Assembly: GCF_040115645.1 (NCBI RefSeq)
Contig: NC_089542.1
Span: 7,068,001-7,132,000, forward strand
Direction of reading: 5' to 3'
Length of the DNA: 64,000 nt
Origin: Euwallacea fornicatus
Lineage: Eukaryota; Arthropoda; Insecta; Coleoptera; Curculionidae
The notes beneath the pieces are model-generated. The model saw nothing but the letters and a program-made list of their open reading frames with translations, was not told where the DNA came from and made no database searches. The translations under genes were made by a program, and so were the position numbers. Of this stretch, positions 47,311-58,877 are shown in pieces (position 1 is the stretch's first letter; every line of letters starts with the position of its first letter).

Positions 47311-48476
47311 ATGAGATTTAAAGAGACCAGATATTTTCGATCTATAATTTTATCATTTTTTTTCTTTTCACTAGGTTGTATGCTCACTTTAAATCTAACT
47401 CCCATAGACAAAACTTGTATCCTTGACAATGAAGATCGAGAATACCACATAATGCAGAACTCAAAGTTAAAAAACCCAGAACTTATAATTCTTATAGTCT
47501 CAGCTCCTAATAACCTGGAGAGGCGTAATGTCATCAGGAGAACTTGGTTGAAATTGGGAAGAAAATCTGCAATACCTGCTGGGTACAAATTTAAGCATTA
47601 TTTTGTAATTGGCAGTTTGAACCTTAGTACTGATCAAGTTCTACATATGAGTGCTGAGCAATCTAGTTTTGCTGATATTTTAATCTTGCCTATAAATGAT
47701 AGTTATGAGAATTTAACTGAAAAAGTGTTGAAGAGCTTTACATGGCTAGATGAACAGTTCAACTATGGTTTAGGCTACAAATATGCTTTGAAATGTGATG
47801 ATGATTCTTTTATAAATTTGCCAGAACTACTAAAAGAAATCCCAAAAATGGAAAACATGTTAGCAAATTCAAATTTGCAATTCCCTTTAAATCTTCCCCC
47901 TGAAAAACTTAATCACTTCATTTGTGTTAATGTTCAATCAAATGTGAAGACAAATAAAGAAAATTTTACAGCCAATATGAGCTTGTATTGGGGATATTTT
48001 CATGGCAATGCTAAAATTAAAACTTCCGGCAAGTGGAAGGAAACTGATTGGATAACTTGTGACAGATATGCTCCTTATGCTTTAGGTGGTGGATATATTT
48101 TGTCGAAACCCTTAGTAAGCTTTATTGCTAAAAACACTGATTATTTAAGGTAAGCTATTAATTCACTCTAAATGGGGTTTTCAAGAACTTATTGTATAGG
48201 ACATTTAAATCAGAGGACATCAGTGTGGGGCTTTGGTTATCTCCAGTGACAGATGTGATTCGAATACATGATATTAGATTTGATACAGAATGGATTTCCA
48301 GGGGATGCAAAAATTACTATTTAATAAGCCACCCTGTGGGAATTGATGAAATGAAGGAAATGTATAATAGTCTTATAAGTGATAAGAGGTTGTGTGTTAG
48401 TGAAGAGGAGAGGCGGAAGTATTATTTGTATGATTGGTCAGTGCCACCAAGTCATTGCTGTATATCTGCAAATTAG
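47311..48476 (+). CDS. B3GALT6: Beta-1,3-galactosyltransferase 6
   Basis: Exons 47311-48149 and 48200-48476 give 371 aa (human 329). Residues about 9-28 (FRSIILSFFFFSLGCMLTL) form a type II signal anchor for the Golgi. The GT31 catalytic domain begins at ELIILIVSAPNNLERRNVIR with RRTW, has the DDD metal-binding motif in KYALKCDDDSF, then YALGGGYILS and, in exon 2, SEDISVGLWLSP with EDVSxGxWL, RFDTEW-SRGC, and the conserved YDWSVPPSHCC near the C-terminus. That C-terminal motif singles out B3GALT6 among GT31 enzymes. It adds the second galactose to the xylose-galactose linker of proteoglycans, needed for heparan and chondroitin sulfate. AATAAA lies at 48527-48532. Confidence 0.95.
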
Positions 48477-48923
48477 CAGTGATACTTTAGATTATTTGAG
48501 GGTTAAAAGTTCACTTTTATTCCTGTAATAAAAAGCCATAAATATTATGCTTTATATGGCTGTATGTATTTATCAGGAGTAATATAATTTAGCAAAGTTA
48601 CAATTTAATCATAAAACATTTATGGAATATAAACTTGTAAAAAATAAAATAGTAACTAATCAGAAAATGTCTGCTATATTAAAACACCAGTCTTAGATTT
48701 CCTGTGTTTGGTCTTTAAAATGTGCAGATAGGCCTGCCCAAGATTGGGCAGCCTGTCAAAAATTTTAGTTTTCTATAAAACTTGAGTCACTATATTATCC
48801 ATAGTACTTTAAAACACAAAATAAAAATGCTTTCAATAGATGTGGAATGTCATTAAGATACAAAAAATTACACATCAACACAATCAATCACATTACCAAA
48901 AAAAACTAAACATATTGGCACAC

Positions 48924-50572
48924 TCAAATAAATAAAGTTTCATCTTTAGGGTCCCAGTGTGTCTTCTTTGAACTCTCAATGTTACGTATGTTTCTTGATG
49001 GTGGTATATTCTCACACTGTACTTTAACCTTTTTGTCTTTAAAAACGGGTATCTTACTACCCATTTTAACTTGCCTTCTGGGTTTATCACTAACTTTCAA
49101 TTTGTGGATGTTGTTTTTCTTTACTTCCTCTCCATTTCTCAGTCCCAATGGGGTTCGGCATTGATCTATTGATTTTATGGCTCTAGGACAAACTATTGGG
49201 TCCTCATCTTCATAGATCAAATTAGTGAGTTTTTTATCCAATTCATTTACATCTGCTGTGAGGTTTATTATTGGAGGAGTGACTGGTTCAGATTTGGACT
49301 TTTGTGGTGATACATTGTAGGAGGTTGGAGAACATATGGGAGCTATTTTGGAAATTATTAAATTAGGTGGAGAATGGATGCTGGTGATTAACTCAGTATC
49401 TATTTTGAGTTGAGGAGATGCAGGAGCTGATTTCTCAGAAGTAAAAGAGAGAGTGTTAGCGGTTAATTCATTTTCAATTTTGGGTCTTAATTCTATTTGA
49501 TTCTGATAAGGCTGCATAGTGTCAGTTTCTTCTAATCCATGTCTACTGCCCATATCTGAATTTTGATTCATTTCCCTTGGTTTTGATTGTTCTTCAATAA
49601 TATCTATTGGCAGAGTACTATCTGGTACTTGAGCATAGAGTTCCACTGCTTGAACTACTAAGACCTCTTCACTATTTTGCTCATTATTCTCTTCATCCAT
49701 AATCAACATTGGACCTGTCTTTACTGAAGATTCTTGCAATTCTGTAGTAGAAAATTCTTTTACTTCATCATTCAGTTCCTCTAAACCCTCTAGTAAATCT
49801 TTTTTATCATCAACTTCTTCCACTGAGCAAACCTGGTCCTTCCCAGAATATTTCTCTTGTATCACCACATCTAAATCAGTCTCAGTAAAATCAATATTAG
49901 TTTCCAAAAGTACAAATGATTTCCTTTTGTAAGCATCATCATTTTTAGCTACTTTAGGAGTTGCCAAATGGCTGGACAAAAGCCTTGGAGAAACCTGCTT
50001 AGGAGTTCCTATAGCAACAATTGGAGAATTCAAAAGGGCACTATTCTTAATTTTTTCCAAATTTTTGTTCTTAACTATTGCAGGGAATTTTTTGTCAGGG
50101 GAGGCACTAACTACTATAGGTGTTCTTTGCACTCCAATACTGGGAGATCGAGGATCTATACCTAAGATTAAGTGGTGTTTTAGAGGAGTTTCTATATTAG
50201 GCCTGTCAGTTTCTGAGCTCTCAATTGTTAAATCTGTAAACTTTAGGGCTGCAGATGAGAGCACCTGCAAGATAAAGAATTGCTGTTCACACATACCTTA
50301 AAGCTGCAAATCTTTTACCTCTATAGGAGTGCGGGCAATTTGTTTGCTCGGAGATCTTGGATCCATGTGTTGCTCTCTTACCTCCTCGTGGGATGTCTTT
50401 ACAAAATGTTAAAATATTGTTAATGCTAAATTCATGGTTTAACACGTACCTTTGGAGTTAAAACTGGGGTAGTAGGGATACTTCCAGTCTCTTCAGGTTG
50501 GCTATAATTTTCACAGGTGCTCGAGTAATATTCACTATGGTTTTCCGTTAACTTGCTGGCGTTAGACCCCAT
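48924..50572 (-). CDS. CDCA3-like: CDCA3/TOME-1-like cell-cycle protein
   Basis: Exons 50450-50572, 50319-50396 and 48924-50264 give 513 aa, about twice vertebrate CDCA3. The start MGSNASK fits an N-myristoylation signal (Gly2, Ser6), as in vertebrate CDCA3. Two copies of the family motif follow: HMDPRSPSKQIARTPIE in exon 2 and GIDPRSPSIGVQRTPIVV in exon 3, the same DPRSPS-x-G-x-RTPI pattern repeated in CDCA3. The rest is acidic and Ser/Thr/Pro-rich, probably disordered, with many SP/TP sites. A basic C-terminal end contains PLGLRN and CENIPPSR, near the position of the vertebrate KEN box. Vertebrate CDCA3 helps SCF degrade Wee1 and is itself an APC/C-Cdh1 substrate; whether that holds here is unknown. 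Converges with B3GALT6. Confidence 0.72.
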
Positions 50573-52921
50573 TGCGGTTGTTTGACCAAAACGCTCAGAA
50601 ATTGCTTGAAAAAGGATTTTTTTTTTATTTCAAATGTTTAAAAACCTAAAAGCCGTTGCTAAAGTCGCATATGATTGATAGTTGTGACATATGACTTAAC
50701 TGGATGTGTCATATATAAATGGCATTATCAAAATCGCAGCTTTTTACTGGGAGCGCTTCGAACAGTGTAAAACTTGTTTCAGTAACAATTGAGTAACTCA
50801 CTGTAACCAAGATGGATTGAAATGTATCTTAGACTAAAGAATTTTCTTGATATTTGCTCGTTTTTGATATGTTTATATGCAAGAAGTCGAATATAAAAAT
50901 GGAGTTGTGGCCGTTTTGGCTCCGGTATCGGAACAAAATAATATTAATTAATTTATATATGTAGTATTTCCATTTTTATAAATTCAAGAATTTGTGTTTT
51001 ATGCAAATATTGCACAATCGACTTTTCAGTAACTTTTACCGCTAGGATTCATCGAATCCTCGCAGATATCAATCAATTTACAGAATTATTGGTTATTTAC
51101 ATTACGATATAGTTACGGAAGCGGTCCAGTTTATTGATTTTGACTCGATATACGTATAGCAACCGCTATATACATATCAAAAGTTCCAGATCTTCTTGCG
51201 TGTTAAATCACAAAAATAGACTGAATAAACATTTAGTTAAGACTTTAATCACCCTAAAATGTTTTATTACATTTTCTGCCAAAATTCTTTATTCGTAAAA
51301 TGTTTATAATGTATCGAGATTTTTTAGAATTTGTATCGGGATTTCTACTAGCATCTTCTTGTCCATGTAATCCATCCTTAGGGATGCTTTTTTTCTAATC
51401 CATTAAAATTTAAGCAGGCAGCCTGTTTTAAATCGAGACAAAGACCTGAAGTAGGAACTTATACACCTTAAATAATTTGAAGGTTTTCTTTGACATGGAA
51501 TATCAGGAACTTGCTTAAGGTGCCTGGGAGGTTTCCATTTATTGCAGATCTTTTTGTGCTTTTTTGAATTTCTTAACATCTTTTACGTTCTTTAACGATT
51601 CCAAGATAGTAAAATCCTTAAAATAGGCACATTCCCAGGAATTGCAACATAGCATCGTTCTTGTATTTAAAATTATCATTGCTCCAGATAGCGCGATACA
51701 AGCTATCAGAATTAGCCGTTGTTCCTAAATTATAAGGTGTTGTTCAAGATCTTTGAATAATTATTTTTTCTCTATCGTATGAAGTTCTAGGTGTCAAATG
51801 GTTTGATTCGTGACATTTCAGTGTTTGAAAGATATTTCAAGATTTTCTTGATTGCAGTGCAGAATACTTTTAAGAATTCCGTGGATGCGTCTAAAAATTA
51901 TAGATTTTCTTTGGGCTTTTCCACCCCTCTGTGTCTTATGGCGTGCTAACCGTTTTTTTTAATTTCAAGAAATACAATTTAAGCTTCAAAAAATAGCTAC
52001 AAGACACCGGACATTTCATAGTTAGGCCTTTTTTGACCTTTCTCAGCTTTTTTATGCCCTACACATCCTGAAAACGAACATATTCCAAAAAAATTACATT
52101 TACTTTTTCTCTATTGTATATGCGGTTTCGGAGCTAAAAGCATTTTTTGAAAATATGCAATGAATTTTTTACAAATAGTTTTAAGTCGTTTTCCGTTCCG
52201 AATCTTTTTTTATCTATTCAAGCATCGTAAAAACATCTTTTTATGTGAGTTGATTGAAGTTTTACTTCTTAAAAGGCAATAGTTTCAAAAAAGTTATTGA
52301 GATAAATTATAACTTTTTATGTATGATACCTTGTATATTGTTGGTTCGATCAATAGCTCCTCTTGGCTGATTTTAATGACATGAGGTTTAATATATTGTT
52401 CTCTAATAAGTTCTGAAAAAATTATTAAAAATATATTTTATTATAACGAACAATGTGTTAAAAAGAACATGCTGTCTATTAGCTTTGAAAGGGATTTCTA
52501 TACAAAACATTGATTCTTATGGGAAAAATATATTTGATTAATTTTTCCGAAACTATTTCAGATATATATTGATACCTTACATCATTGGAATCAACTACAA
52601 TAGAGTTTTCAAATGAACCAATAATATACAGGGTGTCCTCCTTAAAGAGTTACAATTTCTCCCAAAAATATAAGAAACTTGGATTACTAAAATCTGTGTA
52701 GAAAAGAAGCGTAAAGATGTAATACAAAGTCACTAAATATTTGAAATAAGAAAAGATTTACAGACATTTCTAAATTATGCACGTTTTCGAAAAATACCTT
52801 GTAGCTATTAAAGCCTACTAAATTTAAAAATACGTTGTCAAGTGAAATAGTTTATATGTATCTTTCTAGATGGGAAATGGGGAGGAGGGGATTCTTCTAA
52901 GATTAAATCTGACCACATTTG
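50573..52921. other. Intergenic DNA with an unpaired TACAGGGTGT end
   Basis: The first few hundred bases should hold the promoter of the CDCA3-like gene. The rest is AT-rich with no recognisable gene. TACAGGGTGTCCTCCTTAAA at 52627 is a single family end without a visible partner; the next element starts 295 bp further on. Confidence 0.4.
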
Positions 52922-53973
52922 TACAGGGTGTCCCTCATGTGACTCTCAATATGGAAATCCCGGAAACCATACTAGAAAAAGCGTCTGTTAAATGGAGACA
53001 AAGTTATGTCTTTATGGAGGGAGTACTTTGCCTTTTAAATTTTTTTAAAATTCCGATTACTTCAGAAAGTATCCGAGAAAAACTGATAATTACTATTTTC
53101 TTTTTATTGCTTGCCTTAAATTACATAGAAATATGAAAATTGAAAACACTTTCTTAAAGTATTTTTTCCCACGTTACAACATGAAAATAATTTTTACTAC
53201 GTTTCTGTTTTTAATACCATTGTCAACTTTTTTTTGCAAATAGGGACCTAACCGTTTTTTTATGAATTCGGCTAGTCATTGATAATTGAAAAACCACTAT
53301 TATCACACTTGCCGATTTGCGGCGTCTAGTTAAAAAAAGTTAATTCTTAGGATTTTGTAAATATATGTTAAACATTCCGGTTGTTCATACATTCAAAGAG
53401 CATTTCCCAGTTACTTTTATGAAGGGTAATAATAACTCCGATTAAATGCTAAAAGAACTGATAACGTGATTTTCAAGAAAAAACTTTTTTTAATTCTTGA
53501 AATTAACAGAAACAAATAACCAACACAAATTACATTTTTAAGCTAGTTGTGGCAAATTGGCAATTGTGACGTATGGTTGTTATTCAATTGTCAATGATTA
53601 GCCGAATTAGTTTAAAAATGGTTAGGTTCCTATTTGAAAAAAAGGTTGACGATGGCTTTGAAAAACCGAAACCTCTTTTATTCGTATTTCGTATTTCCGA
53701 AAAACTATTTTCACGTTGCAGCGCGGAAAAAGGTTTTAAAAAAGCATTCTACATTTTCACGTTTTTATTTAATTTAAGTTAGAAAAAAATAAAAAGGAAA
53801 TAGCAACTATCGGTTTTTCCGGATATTTCCAGAAGTAATCGAAATTTTTAAAAAATTAAAAAGGCAAAGTACTCCTCTCATAAAGAAACAATCTCGGCTC
53901 CATTTAACCGCCTATTTATCTCTTACTGAATCCCAGATCTTTATGTAGAGAGTCAAATATTGGACACTCTATA
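52922..53973. repeat. Palindromic element with TACAGGGTGTCCCTCA ends
   Basis: The left end TACAGGGTGTCCCTCATGTG pairs with a reversed GGACACTCTATA at 53962-53973. Arm landmarks pair in order: ATGGAGACAAAGTTATG (near 52992) with sequence near 53900, AAGTACTTTGCCTTTTAAATT-type block (near 53025) with AAAAGGCAAAGTACTC near 53858, and GACCTAACCGTTTTT near 53247 with AAAAATGGTTAGGTTC near 53614. The axis lies near 53.43 kb. It has no real coding content, though arm frames give chance peptides. Confidence 0.82.
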
Positions 53974-55929
53974 CGGTTCTTTAGGGTTTTGAGAGTTTTT
54001 ACTTAAGAATTTGGGGTTGAAGAAAAGTATGAACGGTCTTGTACCCTAAAAACTATTTTTTACGGTACAAAACGCTCACACCAAGAAACCTCACAAATGT
54101 GTCTACATAGGATTTTTGAAACTATAGTATTTCTTTGAACCTTTTTTGTTCTGAGAAAATAAGAATATATCTAACAAATTGAGTACTTTAAAGGTAAAGA
54201 GAATGCACTTTCGAAAAGCACAAGTTACCCTTGGCTTGATCGGTATGTCTGTAGATTTATATATATGCTGTTAAAGCTTGATCAACGGTACCCAACCTTT
54301 TTTATACCTTGCACAAGTCCGCAACAAAATATTTTAAGCCCTTTTCAATAATTTCAAGAAATATCAAGCACATTTGAAAAAATGGCAACAAGGCGCTTTT
54401 CGCTTATTTCAAAGTAACTATAGTTGCATACTGTATAATATGAGCTGTCAGAGTCCGAGCAACGTGGCCAAATTGTGAAAAGTTTATTTAGATTTTTGAA
54501 ATTTTTTTGGGGTCGCGTGTTTATGAATATTTTTAGTGTTTTTGGACTCAAAAGACTTTAAAATCTACGTCTTTCTACCAAAATATATGTGCCTACCCAT
54601 ATTTTCTGTTAATTATCATGAATCCTTAGCGGAGAAACACAACTTGTGCAACAATGAAAGTTACTCATTCTTTTCTCTTAAAAATATCTCCGATAGGTAT
54701 TATTCAAATCCAATGATGGGTGTTTATTGATTTTTCTTTCGCATTTAGAAACTTATTTTTTACGAGTGCCCGTTGTTTGTTTATATTTTTTATTAGCGTT
54801 GCGTAAACACTAAGCGGAGGTTACGACACCGATACATCTGTTTATTCGTTTTTTATGTAACGTTAAATATCGAAACTTAACGACATCAAAATGGGTCAAG
54901 TGATAAAAATGCTGTAAACAATTCTTTATTAATAATAATTTGGGCATCGACGTGTCCAAAAATCATGATTTAGCGATTTATTGGAGCCGCTAGTCTCCGT
55001 GCTTCAATCAGCGCTCAGGATTTTTTAAAATTCTATAGAGGCAAATTATTAAACACAAAAACTCTTGTTTATACAATCGCAGCAATTAACCTATTTCGAC
55101 GGTGCGTCTGAATTTATGGGGGCTATTAAAGCTGCTTTAAAAAACCCGTAAACTGTTTGGGTTGCACAATGCGTTTCCGAAAATACGCGTATCCCGCTGC
55201 GTTTTCTCAGACCAGATGGGATGTTTCTTTGACATTGTCCAGTGCCTTTTAAATAGTGAAAGTTGTCGGACGCTGTGCGAATTTGATGGCTATTTCCACC
55301 AATAGGACCACGTGTCCCATTGGCCTGTGGGCAGGAAGCGGAACCTAAACTAGAAACAAACACGAAAACCGCATAAACAACGAGTCTAATTTGTCCTATT
55401 TAATGACCCTCCCTTAAGTGGTTTCCCAAAATCGAACTGTAGTGATGACCGTTTAAAAGGAAGTTCACACGCTTGATAAGTTTTTGATTTTTACCTCTGA
55501 GAACCAATTTTTCTCTACCACATGAGGACAGATGTAGATCTATTGAAGGTTTCGTAAAAACTCTTTTACACGGCATTAACAGGGTTTGAACAGATGTAGG
55601 CCAAAAGTCAACCGCACAACAATGGTCGATAAGTGATTTATATGACGCGCCGCCATTGAAAAACTGACCCTTGGTCAAGCAAAATTTTAATATGCGCCCT
55701 CTGCATTGTGCCCTTAATGGGTTCTTTTTGTTGCAAACGACTCCAGGGTTAACATTTTTGACCCTCGTAATTGTAGCGTGGATAAACATATCGACAATTT
55801 TTCAATACTTCCCGATGTTGCAGAGATTGTTCTGTTTTTGACGGGACGGGAGGATATTTATTGTCTTTTTAATGGTTTTCCCATTTTAATGAGGCCAACG
55901 GTCAGTTCCCAGGTACAAAAGGACGCATA
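53974..55929. other. Spacer with a GC-richer segment at about 55.0-55.8 kb
   Basis: 54.0-54.95 kb is ordinary AT-rich DNA. From about 55.08 to 55.8 kb the composition is clearly less AT-rich, and open frames occur on the minus strand at 55091-55363 and 55400-55789. Neither resembles a protein I know, and splice sites are not convincing. It could hold a first exon or promoter, but I cannot support a gene. Confidence 0.35.
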
Positions 55930-56676
55930 TACAGGGTGTTTCAGAACTATGATATCACCCTTCTAAGGATTGTTCAGTGCAACAATAGAAGACATCTGAG
56001 TACAAAAACTTGTGTTCGCAAATGTTTTCCTAAGGCGCTATCTTATGATGCTCTAAGACGGTTATGCGCATAAATCTGTTTTATTAAGTTTTAGAACATG
56101 TCACTTTAATATATTAGAACAGCGTAATACCACAGTAATTGTTCAAAATGTCGTCCTTGAACTTCGTTGCACCTGTTTAAACTGCGTACATGGTTTCTGC
56201 GGACTTGGCTAAAAATTCGATAATCGTTTTGAACGACTTCAAATGCGGCAGTTATTCTTAGTTAGATCTTGCTCTCTTTCCACTGATGTTTCAATAACCA
56301 GAGACTTTACATGTCCCCACAGAAAGAAATCTAAAGGTGTTAGATGGAGCGACCTAGGGGGTCACGGAGCAGAACCGCCGTTGCCGATCTAATGTTGGGC
56401 GAACCGACGATTCAAATACATACTTAATAGGTACGTTCAAATTCATGAACGAGATTTTGAACAATTACTGCAGTATTACTTTGTACAAACAAATTATAAT
56501 AAAACGTACTAAAACTCGATAAAACCCATTTTTGCACATAATTATTTTAAAGCATCATAAGACCGTAGTGTCTTAGGGAGACATTTGCGGACGTGGATTC
56601 TTATATTCAAATGTCTTCTATTGTTGCACTAAGCAATCCCTAGAAGTGTGATCACATAGTTCGGAAACACTCAATA
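55930..56676 (-). mobile_element. DDE transposon remnant with ~130 bp TACAGGGTGTTTC ends
   Basis: TA dinucleotides at 55928-55929 and 56677-56678 flank inverted ends of about 130 bp. The left starts TACAGGGTGTTTCAGAACTA and the right, reversed, starts TATTGAGTGTTTCCGAACTA. They share GTGCAACAATAGAAGACAT and CTTATGATGCT blocks. Between them lies a minus-strand relic of the second transposase family, truncated to its C-terminal part. This ties TACAGGGTGT-type termini to a protein family. Confidence 0.85.
56100..56460 (-). pseudogene. C-terminal transposase relic inside the 55.9-56.7 kb element
   Basis: Minus-strand reading gives PPRSLHLTPLDFFLWGHVK followed by SLVIETSVEREQDL, then in shifted frames a RNHVRSLNRCNEVQGRHFE-type end. 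It belongs to the same family as the relics at 16.6, 19.9, 27.6 and 42.0 kb. At least one frameshift is present. Confidence 0.8.
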
Positions 56677-56691
56677 TAGAGGGTCGACAAA

Positions 56692-56931
56692 GTGTTGGAT
56701 GTATTTTGCAACTGGCGTAAAAAGGAAACCCTGGCAATCGACCCCTTGCAAAGGTCATCTACGAAAAGGAGAAAACTGAAATACCTTAAAGACTCTTTTT
56801 TCATGTTCACTTTTCTCGTGAAATATCCACGTGACCAACACGTCGTAAAAAGCAGTGTGTTCTCCATGGACGTGCAACAGCGTGTGCTGGAAATTCTGGG
56901 GCTGCCCCTCTCGCAATATCCCTCAGCGTAA
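56692..56931 (+). CDS. Candidate exon, possibly a TGF-beta-type prodomain piece (weak)
   Basis: A plus-strand open frame ends VFSMDVQQRVLEILGLPLSQ and then a stop after YPSA. Its last 25 codons are GC-rich against an AT-rich background. The phrase V-x-x-ILGLP resembles the EILxILGLPxRP segment of BMP5/6/7/60A prodomains, but nothing else of that family is visible nearby. Possible acceptors precede it (CACGTCGTAAAAAG) and a weak donor GTAACA follows AGC. It could be a lone exon whose partners lie outside the window, or chance. Confidence 0.2.
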   Translation: MLDVFCNWRKKETLAIDPLQRSSTKRRKLKYLKDSFFMFTFLVKYPRDQHVVKSSVFSMDVQQRVLEILGLPLSQYPSA

Positions 56932-57013
56932 CAGCGAACCACGTCTGCTGCTAAGACACAAAAAATGATTACTTATTTATTTATTAATTAATTTTGATTT
57001 TAAGAGCATTAGC

Positions 57014-57740
57014 TTATGTCATAATTACTTTACTATTGAAATTTAAACAATAAAAACAATTTTTAAAGTGTAAAACGTTAGCTGTAAGTTCTGGAGGAAT
57101 ATGCTGCCATTCTTCTGCAGGAGCAATAACAAGCTTCTGGATGGTTTTGGGAGAATTTTTTTGAGAGTTCGCAGTTCTAGAAACCTTTTTCCAATAATAG
57201 TCTATAAGGTTCATGTCAAGTGACAAAGCAGGCCATTTTAAACGGCTAATTCTCTCATTGTCAATGTAGTCATTTGCTGCCATAGTAAGATGAGGGTTGT
57301 CGTCCGTAAAGACCAATCTGTCCGCAACAGCCTCTCACCATGATCCAACAGGTAGATTCAGAATGTCTTCAATGTATCTATTCCCCGTCATCGTCCCTTG
57401 AACCTGAACTAAGTCGGTGCGCTCATTGGACGTTGTACCAAACCAAAACATAGTACCTTCTCTCGCAAAAAGAAGCTCGGAATGAGCGTGAGCAAGTTCA
57501 GTAGCTCTGGTTGGCTCTCTCCAAACTCGAATTCGGCGGATATCATTTGTCAGAAAAATTCTGATCTCTTCAGAAAAAAGTAGGAAATTCCAAAATAATT
57601 CAGGTAAAAGTACATGCCGTTCGGGCTACTACACTTAACGAAGTCTGTGTTGATACTGTAGCTGAGACATTTTGATCGACCCCATTGAAAATCAGGCTGA
57701 ATAATTCATCTTCTTAGTGTTGAACAAGAAAAAACAACTC
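57014..57740 (-). pseudogene. Tc1-like transposase relic, rather well preserved
   Basis: Minus-strand frames give FSEEIRIFLTNDIRRIRVWR (first catalytic region), AREGTMFWFGTTSNERTDL, GTMTGNRYIEDILNL, then after a stop ADRLVFTDDNPHLTMAANDY (second catalytic region) and KWPALSLDMNLIDYYWKKV in place of SPDLNPIEHxWD. The N-terminal HTH region is missing or unrecognisable. It has few stops for its length. Confidence 0.8.
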
Positions 57741-57810
57741 TAAATGAATGTCTAATTTCCTTTCGCAGCTATGGTATTGCCATAGTAGAATTTCGTCGAA
57801 TTGTTAAGTG

Positions 57811-58877
57811 TATACAGGGTGTCCGGAAATAACTTCAAAATATATTTGAAGGCGATTATGGAGATTAAAATAATAAAAGAAGTTTTTATAAACATACTCC
57901 AAAAATTGCTTCTTAAATAGGTTAAGACTCATTCAAGGGGAAACGTCGAAGGTGGTTTTTTCTCATTATTTTCCAAACGGTTTGCGCTTAAAATTACGAA
58001 ATTCGATTTTTTACAATATGTTGAAATGGGATAACTTTTTTGTGTTAACATGGTAGTTTTTAGACAGGAGCGACATATGCAGAAGGTCTTTTAAGTAAAT
58101 GTTACTTATCTCAACTTTCTGTTCGTGATATATCTTAATATTATAAATCAAATCACTAAATCGCAAAAATTTTTAAGTAAAACAAGTTTCCTTATTTCAT
58201 TTTGTTAGGATAGTCAGTTTTTCAGAAAACAAATCTTTATAAACCGATGCGCGATTACATGGATATTGAAATCTATGCGGAAAAAAATTAGAGGACCTAT
58301 TAAGATGAGCGAATGTCATTTTCAACATATGTTATGAATGAGTGATAAATCCTTAAAAATATTAGTCTTGTTATTACTGACTAATAAAAAAAATATTTGT
58401 ATTACAAAGATGTCTACTCTGTTTATTAAAATGCATTTCCATGTCCATGTAATCATGCATCGGTTCAAAAAAATCCTATTGTTCTGGAAAACGGTCTATT
58501 TTCACAAGATGATTAATATTAAAAATATTTGCAATTCAATACATTTTTTTTTATTGAGAAATATCACAAAGAAAAAGTTAGGGCAACATTGACATTACTG
58601 TATGCGACGCCTCTGACTAAAATCTGAATTTATTAACGCAAAAAAAGTTTTTCTATTTCAACTTATTAGATTATACCAAATGTCATAAGTTTAGCGCACA
58701 CTGTTTTGAAAATATTGCGGAAAAACCATCTTCAGAGTTCCCCTTTTGAGGGGTCCTAGTTCCTTTAACAAGCATTTGAGATTTTTGAGATATCTGTATA
58801 AGGACTATTTTTCATTGGTTTGGTCTCTAGAATCGTCTCTCAAAATATTTCTACGTTATTTCCAGACCTCCTGTATA
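57811..58877. repeat. Palindromic element with TACAGGGTGTCCGGAAATAAC ends
   Basis: The left end TACAGGGTGTCCGGAAATAA pairs with a reversed CCAGACCTCCTGTA ending at 58875. Arm landmarks include CATTCAAGGGGAAACGTCGA (near 57932) against sequence near 58740, and GTTTGCGCTTAAAATT near 57980 against AAGTTTAGCGCACA near 58690. The middle is AT-rich. Arms are more diverged than those at 2.5-3.7 kb. A TACAGGGCGCCCGGAAAGGT end near 60218 may be one end of another copy. Confidence 0.78.

Noticed and set aside
52870..53136. 88-codon plus-strand frame with GVPHVTLNMEIPE
   Set aside because: It spans the left terminus of a palindromic element, and its residues come from the terminal sequence itself.
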